Counted from the stretch's first letter, positions 1 through 7,400 are shown. The stretch: 11,088 nt of DNA from Thermoplasmatota archaeon (GCA_030595765.1 JAUVCJ010000054.1:1-11088); one strand, 5' to 3'. The notes: generated by a model not told the origin, from the sequence alone. A program made the numbers and translations.

Positions 1-135
1 CAAGCTTCCATCATCCAGTCATTCAATGGCTCCGTTGCCATTTTGACAGGGCTTGAGGCATGCATAAGTCAGGGAATTGGTGAACCAATCGAGGTGCATA
101 TAAAGATGTCGTATAGTGGCCTTTTCTTCCCCTAA
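1..135 (+). CDS. C-terminal end of an unrecognised protein (5' partial)
   Basis: Frame 1 is open from the first base and ends at TAA (133-135), giving 44 residues that end in SYSGLFFP. The codons look like ordinary coding sequence and the end alternates hydrophobic and charged residues (GEPIEVHIKMSYSG), like the last beta strand of a small globular domain. I do not recognise the family and assign no function. The rest of the gene lies left of the window. Its stop is 178 bases upstream of the start of the membrane protease, so there is room for a separate promoter. Confidence 0.6.
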   Translation, partial: QASIIQSFNGSVAILTGLEACISQGIGEPIEVHIKMSYSGLFFP

Positions 136-312
136 TTAGCCAAATGGCCATAATAACTCCAGATACAGATTCAGGTCCGATGGAGCTCGATCCAATATAT
201 AGTAAAAGCTCTTCTCCAACAAGAATCTTCTCCGGCAAGAAGGGTGTTATCTGGAAGTCTTGCGAAAACATTAATAACGCTCTCCATTTTGTGCTGTTCT
301 GGTTGATGCCTC
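136..312 (+). promoter_or_regulatory. Leader/promoter region before the presenilin-like protease
   Basis: This 177-base gap holds no ORF I trust. An A/T-rich TATA-like element, AATATATAG, lies at 194-202, and a weaker ATTAATAA lies near 270-277. Either could drive the protease gene starting at 313. Use of the first would give a leader of about 90 nt and use of the second one of about 15 nt. A degenerate SD-like GGTTGATG (301-308) lies just before the TTG start. The assignment is inference from spacing. Confidence 0.35.
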
Positions 313-2310
313 TTGCGCAAGGACTTGTACCCAGTAATAGCCATGGGCCTTATGATGCTCGGAGCCCAGCTCATTGCAATAGCTGCAATGCCGATCTTCA
401 AAGCAGCAGGTGTCCAGGCCTTTGAAGATCCCGAAGACGTCACCAATGCGCTCTGCTACATCGGCATGATCATCGGCTTTACTGCTGTTGTGCTGGTCAT
501 TGTCAAGCTGGGAAAACAAAAGATAATTCATATTATGATCATGTTCACGGTGCTCATCACCCTCTTCTATGTGTTCTATCCCCTCATCAACAGGGCAATG
601 ACTGGGCCAGAGGTGGACCTAGGCTGGGGTTCCACGGACATGCCTGATGATGTATTATTCCTGGCTTCAATGGAACCTTCATCAATGGCACCTTCAGCCA
701 CAGATAGCCATCTTCTTCTGGCAGGAACCCAGAGTGGTGGGATACTCTCAGTCCAGGGAAACGCCATGGATGCTTTCGAAAACATGGCCATGAACAGTGG
801 CAGTAATGGGCCTATACGTACTCTTGATTCAGGGATCTATGATGGCACTGGCTCAGCTGGCATCAGCCCATCGAACACGACAACAGCGATATTGATCCTA
901 ACTGATACCTTGCATGCATACTGGGAAGATGGTACTGAAGTAGCTACCTCCTTTAGCGGCTGGGTCAACCTAACTCATGCATTCCTTGGTGCTGATGGAG
1001 CCCTTTATGCCACCACCATTGATGCCATCTTCAAGGAGTCAAATGGGACCTACACAACCCTTTACCATGCAACTAGTGCTATAACATCCGGCAGAACCAA
1101 TCTCATCTTAGCTGGCGACCTTGATGGCGATGCAGAGATCGAACTGGCATTCCTGGATGGGAACGACCTCGTCGTCCTTCACCCCAACACTGGAGATAGT
1201 TCCATAGTTGGGACTGATATTGATGCGAACGCATTCCTGGTTGCGAACATGGATGGGACCGAGCCTGATGAACTGCTGATCGCTGGTAATGGTGGTGAGC
1301 TTCGGATCCTGGCATATCACGAAGATGCTGGAGCCGATGCATGGGATCAGATATGGGCGGGCTCCATGGAACTAGCACCTGATGGATGGATCAATGGCGA
1401 CCTTACTTATACTGATGGAAGTGAGATCCTGACTGTGGCTGATGGCTATGTCAGCATCATATACAAGTTTCAAAACACGGCTCAGTGGCGGGTCTGGAAC
1501 ATCAGTAAACAGCTTCCAAGACTTGACCCGGATACTGTGAGCTTGGCAATCGGAGACTTCGATGGAGATGGCATGCCTGATATTGTGTTTGCAGATGGCT
1601 CCACACTCAGTTTCCAGTCCGTCAACGTAACCCCCCCACCCAGCGAAATGGAGCAGATAATCGAAGCTGTGACCGATCTAGCCTTCATGATATCCCTTGC
1701 CCTGGCCCTTGGACTTTCAATACTTCTCTACAAATTCCCTGAATGGTACATTGTCGATGGTGTTGGCCTGCTGGTCGCCGCTGGCGCAATAATAATCATT
1801 GGGATATCCCTGGCCATTCTGCCTCTGGTGGTTCTCCTCCTTGGCCTGGCTGTTTACGATGCGATATCTGTCTACAAGACCAAGCACATGATCGACCTTG
1901 CAGATGCTGTGATGGACATGAAGATGCCAATACTCCTGGTGGTTCCAAAGACAAAGGGCTATTCCTTCCGGAAAGAAGGCTCCAGTTCCCTTAAGGAGCA
2001 GATAGACCAGGGTAAGGAGCGCGAGGCCATGTTCATGGGACTAGGCGACATCGTGATCCCATCCTTGCTGATGATGTCAAGCCTTAGGTTCCTGCCAATG
2101 GATGCAGTATTCATGGGTGTCGGTGGCAATCTCCTGGTGGCGCTGGGCACGATGGTTGGGATCTATGTGGGCTTTGCAATTCTTATGATATACGTTATGA
2201 AGGGAAACCCCCAGGCTGGACTGCCGCTGCTCAACTCAGGCGCACTTGGAGGCTACTTTATTACCTATCTATTGGTGTTCGGTGACCTCTCATTTGGTAT
2301 CAGGCTCTAG
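313..2310 (+). CDS. Presenilin-like intramembrane aspartyl protease with inserted extracytoplasmic beta-propeller
   Basis: A 665-residue protein of the archaeal presenilin/signal-peptide-peptidase group (PF06550-type), which cleaves transmembrane helices within the membrane. The catalytic motifs are intact: Y515-D516 in TM6, G576-L-G-D579 in TM7, and P638-L-L at the start of TM9. Nine TM segments are visible at about 5-27, 45-66, 70-92, 450-474, 480-497, 498-518, 573-593, 603-629 and 637-660. Residues about 98-445 are not membrane. They contain FG-GAP-like calcium-loop repeats, with DLDGD at 269-273 and DFDGDG at 415-420, plus degenerate copies near 312-315 and 361-378. In the presenilin topology the TM3-TM4 loop faces outside, matching a soluble beta-propeller there. 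Family members without the insert are roughly half this length. The start is TTG at 313, since an in-frame TGA lies at 304-306. ATG at 343 (M11) is the alternative but would cut into TM1. Substrate and regulation are unknown. Confidence 0.85.
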   Translation: MRKDLYPVIAMGLMMLGAQLIAIAAMPIFKAAGVQAFEDPEDVTNALCYIGMIIGFTAVVLVIVKLGKQKIIHIMIMFTVLITLFYVFYPLINRAMTGPEVDLGWGSTDMPDDVLFLASMEPSSMAPSATDSHLLLAGTQSGGILSVQGNAMDAFENMAMNSGSNGPIRTLDSGIYDGTGSAGISPSNTTTAILILTDTLHAYWEDGTEVATSFSGWVNLTHAFLGADGALYATTIDAIFKESNGTYTTLYHATSAITSGRTNLILAGDLDGDAEIELAFLDGNDLVVLHPNTGDSSIVGTDIDANAFLVANMDGTEPDELLIAGNGGELRILAYHEDAGADAWDQIWAGSMELAPDGWINGDLTYTDGSEILTVADGYVSIIYKFQNTAQWRVWNISKQLPRLDPDTVSLAIGDFDGDGMPDIVFADGSTLSFQSVNVTPPPSEMEQIIEAVTDLAFMISLALALGLSILLYKFPEWYIVDGVGLLVAAGAIIIIGISLAILPLVVLLLGLAVYDAISVYKTKHMIDLADAVMDMKMPILLVVPKTKGYSFRKEGSSSLKEQIDQGKEREAMFMGLGDIVIPSLLMMSSLRFLPMDAVFMGVGGNLLVALGTMVGIYVGFAILMIYVMKGNPQAGLPLLNSGALGGYFITYLLVFGDLSFGIRL

Positions 2311-2397
2311 AGCTCAATTCCATGGGCTTATCATGGATGAAGGTTTTAGCAATAGCTTCCCAAAGGTTTCTATTCTCTTCCAATATAGGGCAGTCCC

Positions 2398-3054
2398 ATG
2401 CCTGATTCTCTTGCTGATCGTGTGACCACATTGCTGGTTGCAACAGACCTGCATGGCTCTACCAATGCCGTATGGAAGCTCAAAGAGGCAGCTCAGGAGC
2501 ATCAACCGGATTTGCTTGTGCTGTTGGGTGATCTGACGAATTTTGGGCCTGTGGAGTGGGCAAAAGACCTGCTGGAGCAGCAAAAGGTGCCTACCATATT
2601 CGTTCCAGGCAATTGTGACCCTCCTGCGCTTCTGGACCTAAATGAGCCCCCTGCCTACCAGTGCATTCATGGGAAAAGACTGGATATGGAAGGATTATCC
2701 TTTGCAGGATGGGGTGGCTCCCCAAGCGGAGCATTCCAGGGCAGCTTCCACTGGAGCCCTGACGTGATGAAGAGCGGGCTTGAACCCCTTATTGAATCTC
2801 TGGATGTGCTTGTGCTTCATTGTCCACCTCTTGGGCGGAACGATCTCACACCCAGCGGCATACATGCAGGGAGCCCTGAGCTGGCGGAACTGGTCTCTGC
2901 TGCCCAGCCCAGGTTGGTCTTGTCAGGCCACATCCATGAGGCTACCGGGGTAATTCAGGACGGCACGACCTATCTGAACCCTGGGCCTGCCATGAATTCA
3001 TTGGCTGCTGTTGTAAATATATCAGGTTCTGGGGTCTGGGTCACACTTATTTAA
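2398..3054 (+). CDS. Calcineurin-like metallophosphoesterase
   Basis: A 218-residue single-domain predicted phosphoesterase with the complete dimetal set: D17-L-H19 (motif I), G44-D45 (motif II), G71-N72-C73-D74 (the GNxD motif III), H141 in LHCPP, and G177-H178-I-H180 (motif V). Such enzymes bind two divalent metals and hydrolyse phosphomono- or phosphodiesters. The compact archaeal type with GNCD resembles the Icc-related group (COG2129-like), whose physiological substrate is generally unknown. No signal peptide or TM segment is visible, so it should be cytoplasmic. ATG 2398 is the only ATG upstream of motif I. No convincing SD precedes it, and a TATA-like AATATAG (2382-2388) sits too close to serve a leaderless start there. 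It follows the protease on the same strand after 87 bases, so co-transcription is possible. Confidence 0.85.
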   Translation: MPDSLADRVTTLLVATDLHGSTNAVWKLKEAAQEHQPDLLVLLGDLTNFGPVEWAKDLLEQQKVPTIFVPGNCDPPALLDLNEPPAYQCIHGKRLDMEGLSFAGWGGSPSGAFQGSFHWSPDVMKSGLEPLIESLDVLVLHCPPLGRNDLTPSGIHAGSPELAELVSAAQPRLVLSGHIHEATGVIQDGTTYLNPGPAMNSLAAVVNISGSGVWVTLI

Positions 3055-3122
3055 GCCCTGAAGTGAGTGGCCTAGCTCCAATTTCTACTAATGATATGCA
3101 GAGTTTGTTCCTATAGCCAATG

Positions 3123-3129
3123 TTTATAT
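3123..3129 (+). promoter_or_regulatory. TATA box for the winged-helix regulator (likely leaderless)
   Basis: TTTATAT is centred about 29 nt before the ATG at 3155. In archaea this spacing puts the transcription start at or next to the start codon. No SD is seen between them, which agrees with a leaderless transcript. Inference from spacing only. Confidence 0.55.
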
Positions 3130-3154
3130 CCACACAGTCTACTACCGTGTCCCA

Positions 3155-3652
3155 ATGAGCAGAGTCAAGGTGGTAAACGAGCCCTCGGAGCTTGTGCCCC
3201 TTCTTAGGGCAGCTGATACCGAGGTCAAACGGAAGGTTCTACAGAAGGTTTCGCTTGAATGGATAAGCGCTGATGAGATCAAAGAGCTGTACGGTGCCGA
3301 GGGCGAGGGTGCCCTTCTATTCTTCGAGAAGATAAGGCTTGTGGAGACTCGCTGGAGCTCAGCAGATGAAGATCAGGAGCCAAAGAAAACCTATCATACC
3401 TATTATTCTTCATTCAACATCACGCTCAACACCCCTGTGATAGAGTTCTCAGATGTTCTGGGAGTAGCAGTCATGGGAGATGAGGAGTTTTCAAAGTACG
3501 AGAAGTTGATATTCAAGGAAGTCGGCAAGGAAGGGAAGTTCGTAGGGGATATCTCTGAATCCCTTGACTTGACCCAGACCATGCTAAGAAGCCTTGTTAA
3601 GCGTTCAACCAAGGTTGAGTACCGAGGCCACAGGGTGGAACGGATCAAGTAG
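3155..3652 (+). CDS. Archaeal winged-helix (ArsR-like) predicted transcriptional regulator
   Basis: A 165-residue soluble, charged protein. The pattern matches a small archaeal family annotated as ArsR-like predicted regulators: an N-terminal stretch (NEPSELVPLLRAADTEVKRKVL) leads into helix-turn-helix-like sequence (WISADEIKELYG, about 36-47). A central strand-rich segment contains YHTYYSSFNITLN (about 88-100). A second helix-turn-helix-like region sits near the C-terminus (GDISESLDLTQTMLRSLVKRS, about 128-148), ending in a basic strand. No metal-binding cysteines are present, so an ArsR-type metal-sensing role is not supported. It probably binds DNA, and the target is unknown. It lies 11 bases upstream of a small membrane-protein gene, consistent with a two-gene operon. 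The start is supported by the TATA box at -29. Confidence 0.75.
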   Translation: MSRVKVVNEPSELVPLLRAADTEVKRKVLQKVSLEWISADEIKELYGAEGEGALLFFEKIRLVETRWSSADEDQEPKKTYHTYYSSFNITLNTPVIEFSDVLGVAVMGDEEFSKYEKLIFKEVGKEGKFVGDISESLDLTQTMLRSLVKRSTKVEYRGHRVERIK

Positions 3653-3663
3653 AGGAATTCTTC

Positions 3664-4107
3664 ATGGCATTCACGGGGTTCCGTTTCAGTAAGAGCACCC
3701 TGACCTTTCTTTCAGGCGTAGGATTCATGGGACTCCTGGTATTTTTCATATTCTTCATGCCTTCCCGACCTATGGAGGTCTGGCTAGCATCAATTATTGG
3801 AGTCATGGTAGCTGCTGCGTCTTCTCTCTTCTTTCTTATCGACGAGCTGAAATTCAAACCCAACTTCATAACCACCCGGAACTCAAACCTACTGGCCGGA
3901 ATGCTCTTCCTGCTCATGCTGATTGTGTTATTGTGGGGCTTCAAGGAGTTTACAGTTACCCCATACGAGTGGTGGGATGGGATGAGGATATTCATTCTGA
4001 CACTTCTTTCCAGCCTGAGCACATTCCTTTTCCTTTTCTCAGGCATAAGGGAAGGCGGACCTGACCAGACCAACGACCTGGCTCCTCCTGAAGATCCGGG
4101 CTTTTAG
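3664..4107 (+). CDS. Small four-TM membrane protein, family not recognised
   Basis: A 147-residue integral membrane protein with four hydrophobic segments at about 12-31 (LTFLSGVGFMGLLVFFIFFM), 38-60, 76-92 and 107-125, followed by a short acidic/proline-rich tail (GGPDQTNDLAPPEDPGF). No catalytic motif is evident, and I assign no function. The ATG is preceded by GAGGAA (3652-3657), an SD at suitable spacing. The gene begins 11 bases after the stop of the winged-helix regulator, so translation from a shared message is likely. The pairing suggests the regulator acts on its own operon or on a membrane-linked process, but this is inference. Confidence 0.75.
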   Translation: MAFTGFRFSKSTLTFLSGVGFMGLLVFFIFFMPSRPMEVWLASIIGVMVAAASSLFFLIDELKFKPNFITTRNSNLLAGMLFLLMLIVLLWGFKEFTVTPYEWWDGMRIFILTLLSSLSTFLFLFSGIREGGPDQTNDLAPPEDPGF

Positions 4108-4171
4108 TTCCGCAATTCATCCAAGGATTCTCCCTCAGGTGCCTAGCTTTGCATAAAAGACAGCTCCATGT

Positions 4172-4194
4172 GCCGGCTAGCATTCCGGTTTTTT
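4172..4194 (+). terminator. Weak hairpin plus T-run after the regulator/membrane-protein unit
   Basis: GCCGG (4172-4176) can pair with CCGGT (4185-4189) across an 8-nt loop, and the T-run spans 4189-4194. The stem is short and includes one G-T pair. Archaeal termination mainly needs the U-tract, so this is a plausible but modest end for the upstream transcript. Confidence 0.3.
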
Positions 4195-4261
4195 AGCAAT
4201 GTTCCAGTGTTATGTGCTTCTCTATTGGCCATGTGCATATAATCAAAGAATCTCCAAAAGC

Positions 4262-4297
4262 TATTAAAACCCCACCCACGATTCCCGAACCGGTGAG
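4262..4297 (+). promoter_or_regulatory. TATA box and GGTGAG Shine-Dalgarno for the archaeosortase
   Basis: The A/T-rich TATTAAAA (4262-4269) resembles an archaeal TATA box and predicts transcription starting near 4290-4293. GGTGAG (4292-4297) matches the archaeal anti-SD (part of GGAGGTGATC). It lies five bases (AGCTT, counting from GGTG) before CTG 4301 and is the main evidence for translation starting there. A GTG overlaps the SD at 4293 but is out of frame and stops after ten codons. Confidence 0.5.
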
Positions 4298-4300
4298 CTT

Positions 4301-5371
4301 CTGGCCATTGAACCTTTCAACGTAGCCTTCGATGTCATCCTTGTTGGAGGACTTTTCTATCTGGGTCTAGGCTTCTTTCACAAGGGCGCTAGTAAGCACC
4401 TGTTCAGAATAGCTGGTTTCCTTCTATTTGGTGGGTACTGGCTGGGTCTTGTTCCTCATTTTCTGGACCCTCTTATCGCAGATGCCACCAACGCCATCCT
4501 ATGCATATGTGCTCTACCGTTCTTCTCATACCTGGCCTGGCACGAATGGCTATCATACCAATGGGAAACTGATACGGAGTCGCTGCGCTGGATGGCCGGC
4601 ACCTCCTTTATCGGTGCTGGAGCATATTTTCTTGCCGATAAGGTTCCCATCATTGCTATGACTTTGATCAAGACCGTGGCCCACCAGACCGTTGCTATCC
4701 TCAATTTTTTAGGATTTAGCATGGCCGTAGGTGGAGAACATTACGTTGGCAACGAGTTGTTTTATAGAATTAACTACGACAATATTTATCTCAATGTGGT
4801 GGACACCTCTTTGCCGGGATATAACAACACCGTGGTAGGGATCATTTTGGCATGCACAGCTTTCCAGTCCATAATGATCTTCGTAGGCGGCATAATGGCC
4901 GTGGATGCAGACAAGCGCCGTAAGCTCAAGGCGCTTCTATTGATAGTCCCGATAATATGGGTGGCGAACCTGGCCAGAAATGTCGGTGTCATAGTAATGC
5001 ATCATGAATGGGGGTGGAGCTTTCATGTGGCTCATAACGTGATCGGCAAGGGAGGCAGCCTCATTGCGCTTTTCGCAATGGCCTATCTGATGTTCAAGAT
5101 AGTTCCAGAGCTTTTGGATAATATAATTAGCCTCATCGACCTGCTGGACAGAAAAAAGCCAAACCCCTCTAGTGCCTCGGCTTCTAACAGCACAGAAGGT
5201 GGTGGTGGTAGCGCAGGATCTGGGAGTATGGATGGTGACATTTGCAGTGCTGCTGATATGGATGAGGACACTGGCACTGTTGCTAGAATGGCTGATGGCG
5301 TTGAAAATGCTGATGGTGCGCAAGAAGCTGAAAAAGAGGCTAAGGTCAGTGATCTAGACAAAGCTCAGTAG
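4301..5371 (+). CDS. Archaeosortase/exosortase-family membrane transpeptidase
   Basis: A polytopic membrane cysteine transpeptidase that, in characterised archaea, cleaves a C-terminal sorting signal of surface proteins and attaches them to lipid. The signature motifs are present: Cys185 in ACTAFQS and Arg226 in NLARNVG, 41 residues apart, followed by FHVAHNVIGKGG with His242 and His245. Hydrophobic segments run throughout. The acidic, Ser/Gly-rich tail (about 285-356) looks disordered. The first ATG (4592) would leave 259 residues and remove several TM helices. The frame is open from 4268, and the upstream part encodes typical N-terminal archaeosortase sequence, including a HEW motif before residue 90. 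No ATG, GTG or TTG occurs in that stretch, so I propose CTG 4301 behind the GGTGAG SD. ATT 4307, or a frameshift from GTG 4293, are alternatives. It overlaps the convergent DUF72 gene by 18 bp. Subfamily is not assigned. Confidence 0.8.
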   Translation: MAIEPFNVAFDVILVGGLFYLGLGFFHKGASKHLFRIAGFLLFGGYWLGLVPHFLDPLIADATNAILCICALPFFSYLAWHEWLSYQWETDTESLRWMAGTSFIGAGAYFLADKVPIIAMTLIKTVAHQTVAILNFLGFSMAVGGEHYVGNELFYRINYDNIYLNVVDTSLPGYNNTVVGIILACTAFQSIMIFVGGIMAVDADKRRKLKALLLIVPIIWVANLARNVGVIVMHHEWGWSFHVAHNVIGKGGSLIALFAMAYLMFKIVPELLDNIISLIDLLDRKKPNPSSASASNSTEGGGGSAGSGSMDGDICSAADMDEDTGTVARMADGVENADGAQEAEKEAKVSDLDKAQ

Positions 5372-6241
5372 GGTTTGCTGGGACTGGACATGGATGTTTT
5401 TCTCTGGATGTGGGATATTGAGCAGATCCATCAAGTCCATAGCGTTTTTTGTTGCTCCGCCTGAGTGAAAATTATGCAGGTATACTCTAAGTGTCTTAAC
5501 TCTGCGGGAGAGCTGGGTGATGTTGTCTGCCCATAATTCCATGTCTTGAGGGGGATAGAGCCCATCCTCAGTACCATAGAGCCGTAGCACGGCATGAGAG
5601 GCGGTTACTGGCTGGATATGCTGTATACCGACCCTGTCCACCATGCAATAAGTTACGTCATAATCCCCAAGCAGATCGCGAACGTCTTGAGCTAGATTGC
5701 TCTTCCTTCTGTTGAACCACTCTTTATTATTGAATTCGACGGCAAGGGGGAATTTTTTTGTGTCCAGTCCATCAAAAATGTCTTGCAGCTTTGGGAGGTT
5801 GTCCCTGCCGAACTTTCCGACTCTGCCTACTGCGGGCCCAAGCTGGAGTATTACGCATCCAAGCATGTTGGCCCCTGCAAGCCGGGTTACTACGTCCTCG
5901 TAGAACTCTATCGCCAGTTTGAATGCTCCGTCCCCCTTTCCCTCATTGAGCTCGCTGTCGCCAATTTTGCGAGGAAGGCATGGTGAGTACTCGAATTTAC
6001 GGATGTGTTTAGCCTTATCAATCCAAGCATCTACCATGTTTGGGTCTGGCTTAGAATGTAGGGTGCTCATGATCTCAACGGTCTTGAAAAAGCCAGCATA
6101 GTAGGAGAGCCAATCAGGCTTTCTCTTTGTCAGCCCGACAGGATAAAATGGGCCTACCCATTCATCATGAGACCATCCTCCACATCCGATTCTCACATCC
6201 ATGGAATAGGGTATATTGCTCCTTGCAGATAATGTTTTCAT
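5354..6241 (-). CDS. DUF72 (YecE-like) family protein
   Basis: A 295-residue protein with the DUF72 TIM-barrel pattern: IGCGGWSHDEWVGPFYP near the N-terminus (about 18-34), VEIMST (55-60), LGCVILQLGP, a strand ending in AVEFNNKEWF, and RLYGTEDG, followed by a late WADNI and YLHNFHSGGATKNA. The biochemical role of the family is not established. Two positions that are usually conserved look altered: the motif commonly written VEiNsTFY reads VEIMSTLH, and the following F-x-x-K-x-P-like segment reads FEYSPCLPRK. This is therefore a divergent member. The ATG at 6241 gives 13 extra residues before M14 (6202), where most relatives would begin, so either start is possible. The 3' end overlaps the archaeosortase stop by 18 bp in convergent orientation. 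The 5' end is divergent from the V4R-DUF835 gene across 119 bp. Confidence 0.8.
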   Translation of the reverse strand: MKTLSARSNIPYSMDVRIGCGGWSHDEWVGPFYPVGLTKRKPDWLSYYAGFFKTVEIMSTLHSKPDPNMVDAWIDKAKHIRKFEYSPCLPRKIGDSELNEGKGDGAFKLAIEFYEDVVTRLAGANMLGCVILQLGPAVGRVGKFGRDNLPKLQDIFDGLDTKKFPLAVEFNNKEWFNRRKSNLAQDVRDLLGDYDVTYCMVDRVGIQHIQPVTASHAVLRLYGTEDGLYPPQDMELWADNITQLSRRVKTLRVYLHNFHSGGATKNAMDLMDLLNIPHPEKNIHVQSQQTLLSFV

Positions 6242-6288
6242 GGGATTTCTTCTTTTTTTAGAATTGTACTTATTGTTTCAGGCCGATA

Positions 6289-6298
6289 CAATAAAATA
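6289..6298 (-). promoter_or_regulatory. TATA-like element for the DUF72 gene
   Basis: On the minus strand the sequence reads TATTTTATTG. It would place a transcript start near 6265, about 25 nt before the ATG at 6241. The leader is purine-rich (AAAAAAAGAAG) without a clear SD. Weak, by spacing only. Confidence 0.35.
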
Positions 6299-6321
6299 GC
6301 TTACGCTTAATCATAGCAATG

Positions 6322-6338
6322 CTAGCCATATAGGCTAG
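6322..6338 (+). promoter_or_regulatory. Perfect palindrome centred on a TATA box (putative operator)
   Basis: CTAGCC (6322-6327) and GGCTAG (6333-6338) are exact inverted repeats flanking ATATA (6328-6332). The centre is 31 nt before the ATG at 6361, the position expected for a TATA box serving a short-leader transcript. A dimeric regulator bound here would block TBP, so this is a candidate repressor operator for the V4R-DUF835 gene. The symmetry is seen directly, and the function is inferred. Confidence 0.55.
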
Positions 6339-6360
6339 ACTTTGACATAGGTGGCCGCGG

Positions 6361-7377
6361 ATGGTGTCCGATGATAATTATGAGGAGATGAGGGAGGAAA
6401 AGGCCTCTTTCTTTGTTATGCCAAGCAACGCTCTTAAAAGCCTCAGGGATGAACTGGAAATTCGGGAAGGAGATGCCGAGGCCGCCGAGATCCTGAACCA
6501 TTACGGATACCGTTGCGGTGAGGGCATGATCAGCGACATGGACCTATCGTGTGATTCCCTGCCGGATCTAGCCGAAACACTTAACCTGCTCTGGGCAGAG
6601 ATCGGGCTTGGTAGGCCTGAGATCGAGATTGTCAATAACGAGGAAGTTCACGTCCAGGTTAGGGATTCGGTTGAGGCAAACACTGCTGAGACCAAGACGC
6701 ATGGCTGTGATTTTACAAGGGGCTACCTGGAAGGAACCGCCACGTCGCTTATGAATCAGGCTTTTTCATGCACAGAGGATAGCTGTGTGTCTAGGGGAGA
6801 TGACGTCTGCAAATACAGGCTCAGGCCCGGACTGGAAGTTGCGGCTCCTGCCCATGAGGTAGGCTCCAGAACCGCCAGACGATATGACCTCGATACTGGT
6901 GTTGGATATCTTGTGGAGGAAGAGATATCAGCTGTATCTTACGACCTTTTCGTTGACTTCGTCACCCATGGCGGAGTTGGATTATGCATAACCAGGGACT
7001 TTCCAGAGAAGGTGAGGAGAAAGAACAAGCTCAAGAAAACACCTATAATCTGGCTCTCCAAGGCCGAAAAAGATTATGCTCTGGAGCCTGAGAAGCTTTC
7101 ACAGCTATACCATCAGGTGGAGAACTTTCTCAAACGCACAGATAATGCGGTGATCCTTCTTTCAGGCATGGAGTACCTGATAACTCACAATACCTATCGC
7201 TCGGTCCTTAAGTTCATCCAGCTTCTTAACGAACAGATAGCTATTCACGATGCTACCTTGCTGGTGCCAATAAGCCCTGAAACCCTGGATAAGCAGGACC
7301 TAAAGCTCCTTGAAAGGGAAATGGTGGTGTTCAAACCACCAGAAAAGAAAAAGGAGCAGCTTAATTACGTCACCTGA
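6361..7377 (+). CDS. V4R (4-vinyl reductase type) sensor domain fused to DUF835
   Basis: A 338-residue cytoplasmic protein. Residues about 35-155 form a V4R domain, a small-molecule-binding fold in regulatory proteins. Its C-terminal part carries the expected motif, GYLEGTATSL (121-130) followed by C137-x4-C142-x7-C150, with C116 also nearby, a likely metal-binding set. Residues about 183-323 are a DUF835 domain, with LVEEE, GVGLCITRDFPEKVRRK, PIIWLSK, AVILLSGMEYLITHN (263-277) and a late LVPISPETL. DUF835 is a mainly archaeal domain of unknown biochemical function, often joined to sensory modules. The combination suggests a ligand sensor passing a signal to a partner, not an enzyme. An AGGTGG element (6349-6354) precedes the ATG. 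The gene is divergent from the DUF72 gene, and a palindromic operator-like site covers its TATA box, which could reflect feedback control. Confidence 0.85.
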   Translation: MVSDDNYEEMREEKASFFVMPSNALKSLRDELEIREGDAEAAEILNHYGYRCGEGMISDMDLSCDSLPDLAETLNLLWAEIGLGRPEIEIVNNEEVHVQVRDSVEANTAETKTHGCDFTRGYLEGTATSLMNQAFSCTEDSCVSRGDDVCKYRLRPGLEVAAPAHEVGSRTARRYDLDTGVGYLVEEEISAVSYDLFVDFVTHGGVGLCITRDFPEKVRRKNKLKKTPIIWLSKAEKDYALEPEKLSQLYHQVENFLKRTDNAVILLSGMEYLITHNTYRSVLKFIQLLNEQIAIHDATLLVPISPETLDKQDLKLLEREMVVFKPPEKKKEQLNYVT

Positions 7378-7400
7378 TGGGTAGATGCGGATATGCAAGA

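Noticed and set aside
144..425. 93-residue plus-strand ORF overlapping the start of the protease
   Set aside because: It runs more than 100 bases into the well-supported protease frame, shows no domain pattern, and its latter half is cysteine/serine-rich sequence typical of an off-frame reading.
4108..4260. Possible tRNA or small RNA in the gap before the archaeosortase
   Set aside because: No cloverleaf-compatible arms or TTCNANNC-like T-loop were found. Only a weak hairpin with a T-run is present.
4592..5371. Archaeosortase beginning at ATG 4592
   Set aside because: This start removes several TM helices and the HEW-containing region that are clearly encoded in the same open frame upstream, and no SD precedes the ATG.
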